From Ettlia oleoabundans (taxonomy: Eukaryota > Chlorophyta > Chlorophyceae > Chlamydomonadales): 14,127 bases of DNA. The first letter of the stretch is position 1; every line of letters begins with the position of its first letter. The notes under the pieces are model-generated. The model was not told the origin of the DNA. It saw nothing but the letters and a program-made list of their open reading frames with translations, and did no database searches. Where the stretch lies: assembly GCA_019693395.1 (NCBI GenBank), contig JAAMXP010002011.1, positions 1-14,127 of the forward strand, written 5' to 3'. Of this stretch, positions 8,527 through 14,127 are shown piece after piece. The translations under genes and the position numbers were made by a program.

Positions 8527-9960
8527 ATGCTGTGTGGATCAGTCCTAGTGCGCGCTGGGCACCAGCATCCAGTGGCCGCGATGGCGCCAGCGACCCGCCA
8601 GCAGCCAGCCGCAGCGGCGTGCTGTAGTGCACCACAAGCGCAGCAGTGGCGGCATCATCGACCAATACAGCCATGGCAGCAGCACCCACAGCGGCTACAC
8701 CAGCAAAGGCGCCGGTTGCGGGCGCCTGGGGCTGCTACGGTGGAGGTGGAGGTGCCACCGCTAGGCAGCATCGATATAGAAAGCCTCGAGTACGAGCATG
8801 GCTGCTTCACGGTGCAAGGATGCTTAGTGACCCCTGCCAGCCCAGATGTAGTGTACCAGGTATGATACTTGACATGAGCCACTGCACTCTGGGCTATCGT
8901 CTTGTGGCTGGAAGATCTGCCTACGTGAACTGCTGGCCTGCTATCCGCTAGCCTTCCCGTGCACCCCTACCCCCCTCCTTTTGCCCGCCTGCCAAACACC
9001 ATATGAGAAACGTGTGCTTATTGAACGTGCTGCTGCAGGTGCTCGTAGACTATGAGTCGCTGCCGCGTGTTTTTCACAACGTGGAGACCTCAAAACTTTG
9101 CGAGTGCTCCCAGACGGGGCAGAAGCAGCTGGTACAAACCTGCAAGTGGGCCTTCCTTGTGTTCAGGTGCGTCAGTCTGTCAAACAACCGTCAAAGCTGG
9201 GCCCCACATATATACATGCTTTCCTCAATTGCCCAAGCTCGCCTTTGCAAAACATGATGCAAGAGAGAACATGTTCTGCGCCTTCCTTTCACCTGCCTGC
9301 TTTGGTGCCAGAGGTGAAATGCCCGTCACCACCCGTTTGAACCAGTCAGCTTCTGTGGCTCACCCTAGTCCAACTGATCTCATCCCCTGCGCTGCAGCGG
9401 CACATTTGTGAATGAGCTGAATGTGATGGAGGATGCTGCGCGTCGGCAGCTTACATTCTCTCTTGTGGAGTCGGCCTTCATGAAGGAGTTCGTGGGCAGC
9501 TGGGACACAAGGCAGCTTCCCAGCGGCATGACCGAGGTGTGGGCTGCACCGTTCAGGGCGTGTGCTGGGTGGGATGGCCTTGCTTTCAACTTGGTGGAGC
9601 GAGGGTAGGGCAGATGGGTGCTTGTTTCTCAGCTGGTCTAGCAGGTTCAGCTTGCTTACGGGACTTGGGGGCTGGGGTGAAGGGGTGGCTGGCAATTGGT
9701 GGATGGATGCTGGGATCAGTATGGCTGACCGGCAGGTGTTGGCTGCCTCGCATGGCCACATCCCAGCCAGTTGTATTGCTGATCCCATGACGGCTTGCCA
9801 CATTTTCCTTTGCTATCGGCAGGTGCGGCATCGGCTGTCGGTCACGCCTGTGGTGTCTCCGCCGCAGCGGATTGGCAACCTGTCCAAGCAGATCTTCCGC
9901 CGCCAGGTGGTGGGCATACTAGAGGACTTGCAGCGGGAGCTTGTGGCACGGCTGGCCTAG
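8527..9960 (+). CDS. SRPBCC/START-like (polyketide cyclase/dehydrase, COQ10-type) protein, organelle-targeted, 4 exons
   Basis: Exons 8527-8859, 9039-9166, 9398-9536 and 9823-9960 (phases 0, 2, 0) give 245 residues and end in TAG. Residues 1-72 contain no acidic residue and are rich in Ala, Arg, Gln and Pro with a Q/R-rich stretch (HQQRRRLRAPGAA), as in chloroplast or mitochondrial transit peptides of algae. From about 88 the chain looks like an SRPBCC lipid-binding fold: YEHGCFTVQGCLVTPASPDV, VLVDYESLPRVFHNVETSKL, FVNELNVMED, FMKEFVGSW, RHRLSVTPVV, and a C-terminal helix with FRRQVVGILEDLQREL. VxVDYExLPxVFxNVExS is characteristic of the plant and cyanobacterial members, most of unknown ligand; they bind hydrophobic molecules rather than show a shared catalytic motif. 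ATG 8527 is the first in-frame ATG after a stop at 8452-8454; Met19 at 8581 is an alternative. The ligand and compartment are not determinable from sequence. Confidence 0.87.
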
Positions 9961-10039
9961 GAGCGCATGATTGGCTGGCTGAAGCGCGCTTGCAGGGAAC
10001 AGAGTGGGTGTCTCGCCATTGAGCAGAGCAAGTGAGAAA

Positions 10040-10044
10040 TGTAA
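10040..10044 (+). terminator. TGTAA poly(A) signal of the SRPBCC gene
   Basis: TGTAA lies 79 nt after the TAG stop at 9958-9960, a normal spacing for a chlorophyte 3' UTR. A second TGTAA at 10434-10438 could serve a longer isoform. Confidence 0.65.
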
Positions 10045-10371
10045 CGGCACCGCTCTTTGTCAGTGCAGCGTCAGGAACATAGTCATTACACTTTCCCAAC
10101 AATCGGGTCAGGGCTGAATTACGACAGCACCTGCCCCCGCCAGTTGAGAACAGCCATTGCTAGTGACTGACTCCCCCCTTGCCTTCGGCACTTCCGCACA
10201 TTGCTGTGTCAGGCTCGGCGCAACTCTCTGCGATTTGCCTCTGCCTTGAGTTTGTCCAACCATCAAGAACTCCCAGTTTTGGACAACACTTGCCATCTCA
10301 TTCAATCGCCTTTCCAAACATTTTATTGTATTTTGTTATCGAGCGTTCTGCACCTTTTCTTGTACAAGCAG

Positions 10372-10439
10372 ATTGGCATGACACATCTGTTGAGAAGAAG
10401 TTTGCCTCAGGTGGCAGCGGCACAGTTGTCCATTGTAAG
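10372..10439 (+). CDS. Candidate upstream exon (coding or 5' UTR), unassigned
   Basis: A strong pyrimidine-tract acceptor precedes 10372, and AAG/GTAGGC gives a donor at 10440. In one frame it reads WHDTSVEKKFASGGSGTVVH, protein-like and free of stops, ending in phase 0. It would join in phase to the acceptor at 10986 and continue through QIAGAYALDCPELDTWVLNH into the SBP frame. No family resemblance is seen. It may equally be a non-coding 5' UTR exon or chance. Confidence 0.22.
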
Positions 10440-10593
10440 GTAGGCGTTGACTGGCCCTGGCCTGTTTTTCAAACCTCCGCATATTTCTTTGCGCGCAATA
10501 TATTAGTGTCAGAGGATGCATTGGAGGCAGCATAGGCCTGGTTGCAAGACGCTCCAGGGACTCAGGGAGCGACACAGCGCAGCGCAGCCAGCC

Positions 10594-10613
10594 AGCATGC
10601 TGCGCAGCATGCT
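10594..10613. repeat. 20-bp perfect palindrome upstream of the SBP gene
   Basis: AGCATGCTGCGCAGCATGCT equals its own reverse complement over all 20 bases, with no spacer. The flanking bases do not extend it. It lies 455 bp before the SBP ATG candidate. Confidence 0.8.
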
Positions 10614-11067
10614 CAATGATTGCCTGGTCGTCTGCAGCAGGCCACGACGGCATGGGCTGGCAGGCTGCATAGCGTTTAACCGGGCGTGTGCACTGTTTAC
10701 ACACGCTTGCAGGGCGCTGTAATGGGAGGACACAGCGCAGCATCAGCCTGAGACTGGTGCCATCACGGCAGAGTTGGTTTGAGAGCTCGCGAGTTGAAAT
10801 GCATCACAAGCCCAAGATTGCACAATTGAGCATCCTGCAAGGGCAATACACTGGACTCGGATAGAATGCAGCGTGTTTGGCTGTCCCGAGACAATCCTGG
10901 CGTGAATGCTGCGGGGTGCTGACTGAAGATGACTGAAGTTACTGAGCTGCAGCGTCCGCACGGAGGGTTTACGCGCTCTACCGCAGCAAATCGCCGGTGC
11001 TTATGCCCTCGATTGTCCAGAACTCGATACCTGGGTGCTCAACCACCGATCAGACACCGCCTACCGT

Positions 11068-13449
11068 ATGCAGAGCGAGCCTGACTGCTTTGACGGTGCA
11101 GCGAGAGACACAGACGGTCTGCAAGCGAATGCAGCGAGCGTGACACCCACCGGTGGTGGCGGCAGCGACGGTCACGCCCGGACGGCGGTTCGATGTCAGC
11201 CGCGTCGGCGCAAGTCCACCGGCAGGCAGCTCGGTGCCGTGAGCTGTCAGGTGAGCCACAAACCTCAACTGGGTTGAGGACACGTGTAGAATATCTGCTG
11301 ATGGCTGCTTGGCGGCCCAAGTGATGGGCTACTCTGGTGGGATTTGGCTGGTAATGTCTAACCTTGATTCGGTGGGTGCTTCGTTGCACCACAGGTGCCA
11401 GGGTGCACAGCGCGGATCAAGGACAGCGGCTCGTACTACAAACGGTGGGTGGGTGATGGGTGGTGACAGCCACTGATGTTAAGCACCCAGGGTGATGACG
11501 TGGCGGGGGGTGGTGACGAGAGTGTTTATATGACATGAGGAACGCCTAGCAGGGGTGCACTGTGTTCTCTTCGTTCATGTTGGCGGTGCTGACTCATGTC
11601 CTGCCTGGTGGTGCAGGTATCGCATATGTCCCAGCCATAGGCAGGCAAACGAGGTGGTCATTGGCGGCATACAGCTGCGCTTCTGCCAGCAGGTGGGTGC
11701 TGGAGTGGTGGGTGGTGCAGCAGCGCTTTTGCCACCAAGTGAGGCTGGGGCGGCACAGCCTCGCACATCGAGCAATCCTGCACAGCCGGGCTGCTGAGTT
11801 CTGATCTTTTTGGCTGCCGCTGGGCCCTGTGCCGCTCCCCTGCAGCACGGCCACTTTCACCCGCTCACGGAGTTTGAGGGCAGCCGCCGCAGCTGTAACG
11901 CTGGGCTGACGCGCCACCGAGTGCGCCGTGCTGCCAACCGCTGGGCATCCCTCCCGGTCCAGGCAGGGGAAGAAGCAGCGAGAGGGTGCAAGCTTGCCGT
12001 TCTGGATTCCATAGGCAATAGTGACAACATTGGTGCGCCGCCGCCAGCCGCCCTCAGCCACAGCGTCAGCAGCGGGTCACGCAGCCCTGATGGCAGCGGC
12101 GGTAGCACAGAGCTCCTACATGGCAGCCCCAGGGATCAGCAGGCGGCCCTGCCGGTGAGGTTTGCCCGCAAGGGCAGCAGCTGTGCCATCGGCGGCAGCT
12201 TCGGAGGGCTTGCCAGCGCTAGCAGCGGTAGCGTGGGTGCTGCACACGCACTCAGCTCGACCCTCTCACTTGCGCTAGAAACTGGCGAGCCACTGCATGG
12301 GTCAGTCCCACCTGGAGTTATTACAGAGAGGCCAGCGGAGACGTCAGCCGCCCCACAGGCCTTTACCTTGCCCATCCCGCAAGACCAGCTGGCTTCCTGG
12401 GCGGGCATAGTGCCACTGGCGGGCCAGGAGATGCCCCTTCTGCCGGCGGCGGCAGCAAATGGATTGAGGCAGCTTGCGCCAGCTGGCGGCCAGGCTGTCA
12501 CTCCGCCCCAGATGCAGGGCATCGGCGTGATGCCGGGCAAGGTGCTGACTCCCGCGGCAGCGCTGAAGTTGAGTGGCTGGGGGCAGGAAGCACCCTCACA
12601 GCCCGCTCCTAGGCTCACTAGCATGGTTTTGTCCGTGCCCGGCCAAGCAGCACGCATCGCGCAGCCGCCAGCTGCAACACAGCCCTCGCCCAAGCCGGTA
12701 ACCCCACCTGCACAACCCGCCCCAAGGCTCACCAGCATGGTCCTGTCGGTGCCTGGTTGCCAAGCAGCATTAGGCCTTACCGTCCCGCCCGAGGGAGGGA
12801 CCAGCCCGGGGAAGCAAGCGAATCTGGCAAAAGGGGCAGGGATGTGCCACCAAGCAGCATGCACAGCACCGCAGGCAGACGCGACGCAGCCGCCCACGTC
12901 GGTGGCTGGGACTGCTCATCCACCCACACCACCGAAAGCAATGCAGCCACCCGCGCCGGCAGCTGGGACTGGTCAGCCACCCACACTGGCAGCGCTTTCA
13001 CTTACCCCGCCAATGCCGTCAGCCCTGCCGCTGCAGCCAGTTATCAGCAGCCCAACCCCGCCAGTTCTGATGCCTCCATCCCACCAGCTGGATCTGCAGG
13101 AAGCTGAGCAGCAGCAGCACTACCCTTGGCATAGGTTCCAGCAGCAGCAGCTGCCGGCCCCTCAGCAGCAGCATCTGCTATCACAGCCACGAATGAATGA
13201 CATGCTGCCCAGCCTAGAGAAGCAGCTGCAGCAGCCAGGGCCAAGCTGTCGAGCTTCGCCCGTACCGTATATGCTGCTAGTACCGCCAGGAATACAACCA
13301 GTGGTACCGTCGGTTCCAAGGTTGCTGTCCCTGGACCCCCTGGATGCTGATCTGGTGAGCCGGCTGACGATTCGTGTGGGTTATGCTACAGCAGTTCCAA
13401 TGGATTGCTTGATTTTGAGCAGGAAGGCTTGTAGGGTTCTATCAGTTCA

Positions 13450-13480
<31 letters not shown>

Positions 13481-13996
13481 CCAGGTTGGGGATGTCGTTG
13501 GAATGGCATTACGGTAGGCAGTGCGCCTGCACTTCCAATGAATGCAACAATCAAAGTTACCCGGTGGTATTGCCTCAACCCACAACCAACTGGCCTATCA
13601 ACACTATCTGCGTTCTGTTTGTCAAACATCAATCTGTTTGTCAAAGTCTGTTTTGCCTCATATTCTGGCTGTCAAATATCCCGGACACCTTGTCTTCCTG
13701 CCTGCCTGCTGCCCCATCCGCACATGTTGCCTGTCCGCACCATCCTGCCAACCTGCCTGCTTGTGTAACGGGGTTGGCAATAGCGGTGCCTCTGAGTATC
13801 AATTGGCCTCCCAACCCCAGTTCCCACCCTTTAAGGGGTATCCAAACCCGCTACAGCTTGCCCACCTTGCTTGCTGCCCTTGCATGCCCTGGCCCGCATG
13901 CAGGACACCCTGGCTGCCCACCTGTCGCCAGAGCTGCCTCCTGTGCCATGCTTTCCAAAGGGGCTGGTCCCAGAACACACCTGTTGCTGGGTATGA
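11068..13996 (+). CDS. SBP-box (SQUAMOSA promoter-binding protein type) transcription factor, 4-5 exons
   Basis: Exons 11068-11250, 11395-11444, 11617-11692 and 11846-13354 join in phase; a last exon 13904-13996 ending in TGA is tentative (636 residues in all). The SBP domain starts at Cys60. Finger 1 is C60-x4-C65-x16-C82-x2-H85 (CQVPGC, KRYRICPSH). Finger 2 is C101-x2-H104-x3-H108-x11-C120 (RFCQQHGHFHPLTEFEGSRR, then SC), with His where land plants have Cys. The basic tail TRHRVRRAANRW and an upstream QPRRRK suit nuclear import. SBP factors are green-lineage regulators that bind GTAC cores. Residues about 135-600 are low complexity: a duplicated 15-residue peptide (355-369, 393-407), QPP(T/A)xxAGT repeats, and a Gln-rich stretch around 520-570 resembling activation domains. 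The start is the first in-frame ATG, but an upstream exon is possible. Exon 4 reads on in frame to TAA at 13766-13768 if its GTGAGC donor is not used. The family is firm; its target genes are unknown. Confidence 0.88.
12599..12757 (+). repeat. Duplicated 15-residue coding motif in the SBP protein
   Basis: QPAPRLTSMVLSVPG is encoded at 12599-12643 and again at 12713-12757, 38 codons apart and in the same frame. The two peptide copies are identical, while nine of fifteen codons differ, all synonymously. Confidence 0.9.
13355..13903 (+). other. Probable last intron of the SBP gene
   Basis: The coding texture stops at CTG/GTGAGC (13354/13355). Beyond it the sequence turns AT-richer and carries a (CAGG)7 tract, a 13-bp direct repeat TCTGTTTGTCAAA (13614-13626, 13633-13645), pyrimidine-rich runs, and an acceptor GCATGCAG ending at 13903. 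A TGTAA at 13764-13768 overlaps the read-through stop codon, leaving the unspliced ending as an alternative. Confidence 0.45.
13451..13478 (+). repeat. (CAGG)7 microsatellite
   Basis: There are seven perfect CAGG units in the presumed last intron of the SBP gene. Each unit contains an AG dinucleotide, so the tract offers many weak acceptor look-alikes. Confidence 0.95.
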
Positions 13997-14127
13997 CCAG
14001 CCTGGTGAGCACGTGCAGAGTGACGATTGAGTGCATGGGAGAGAGGCTGAGCGTGCTGCAACAGCTGACTTCTTGGGCTGGAGGGGCGGTTTGGTTGCAC
14101 TCGCGCGCACGCCCCCCCCCCACCCCC
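13904..14127 (+). other. Right-edge open stretch, possible further SBP exon sequence
   Basis: After the acceptor at 13903, two frames look plausible. Phase 0 gives DTLAAHLSPELPPVPCFPKG and ends at TGA 13994-13996. Another frame stays open from 13906 to the window edge and reads TCRVTIECMGERLSVLQQLT near 14011. Without the sequence beyond 14127 the end of the gene cannot be fixed. The window ends in a C-run (from about 14110). Confidence 0.3.

Larger units (their letters stand above)
10045..11067 (+). other. Region upstream of the SBP gene: promoter, 5' UTR and possibly an upstream exon
   Basis: This 1-kb stretch separates the SRPBCC poly(A) signal from the first ATG of the SBP frame. It contains a T-rich, intron-like segment ending in a strong acceptor at 10371 (CCTTTTCTTGTACAAGCAG), a candidate 68-nt exon (10372-10439), a 20-bp palindrome (10594-10613), and a second acceptor-like CTCTACCGCAG ending at 10986. 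The SBP frame stays open from 10933 to its ATG at 11068, so coding could extend upstream by splicing. Confidence 0.4.

Noticed and set aside
11445..11616. Possible box C/D snoRNA in SBP intron 2 (GTGATGA at 11492)
   Set aside because: No matching box D and terminal stem were found at suitable spacing.
12136..12897. A 253-residue minus-strand open frame opposite the SBP low-complexity exon
   Set aside because: It is the antisense of the GC-rich Ala/Pro coding exon; composition alone keeps it open, and the plus frame carries the SBP domain and the conserved duplicated peptide.
14108..14127. C-run at the right edge as a functional element
   Set aside because: It is at the window end, where homopolymer or assembly effects are likely, and there is no context beyond it.

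Overview
The window looks like nuclear DNA of a green alga (Chlorophyta, probably a chlamydomonadalean or a close relative). The grounds are: GC-rich, alanine/proline/glutamine-rich coding sequence; many GT-AG introns of about 130-1000 nt, mostly ending in a TGCAG-like acceptor; TGTAA downstream of stop codons, the usual chlorophyte poly(A) signal; an SBP-domain transcription factor, a family confined to green plants; and a plant-type polypyrimidine tract-binding protein. Nothing bacterial, viral or transposon-like was recognised. No RNA gene was found by eye.

Four gene models can be assembled by hand. (1) Minus strand, from the left edge to about 1491: a partial, alanine-rich gene of unknown function (three exons seen, continuing beyond the window). 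(2) Minus strand, 7869 down to 2351: a ten-exon gene for a 579-residue PTB-family RNA-binding protein with three RRM domains and a long Gly/Pro/Tyr-rich tail. All ten exons join in frame and the junctions match the plant PTB layout. (3) Plus strand, 8527-9960: a four-exon gene for a 245-residue SRPBCC/START-like (polyketide cyclase/COQ10-type) protein with a likely organelle transit peptide. (4) Plus strand, 11068 to about 13996: an SBP-box transcription factor whose zinc-binding domain is spread over four exons, followed by a long low-complexity region. Its 5' and 3' ends are uncertain.

Layout: genes 1 and 2 lie head-to-tail on the minus strand. Genes 2 and 3 are divergent and share a 657-bp region between start codons. 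Genes 3 and 4 are tandem on the plus strand, about 1.1 kb apart. There is no sign of an operon or a dedicated multi-gene system; these are ordinary nuclear genes. The main points of interest are inside them: a Cys-to-His change at a zinc ligand of the second SBP finger, a duplicated 15-residue peptide kept identical despite nine synonymous changes, pyrimidine-rich and repeat-bearing introns in the gene for a pyrimidine-tract binder, and paired GTAC motifs (the SBP core site) in the divergent promoter.

All exon boundaries were read by eye from splice-site motifs, reading phase and family resemblance. No alignment or database search was run.
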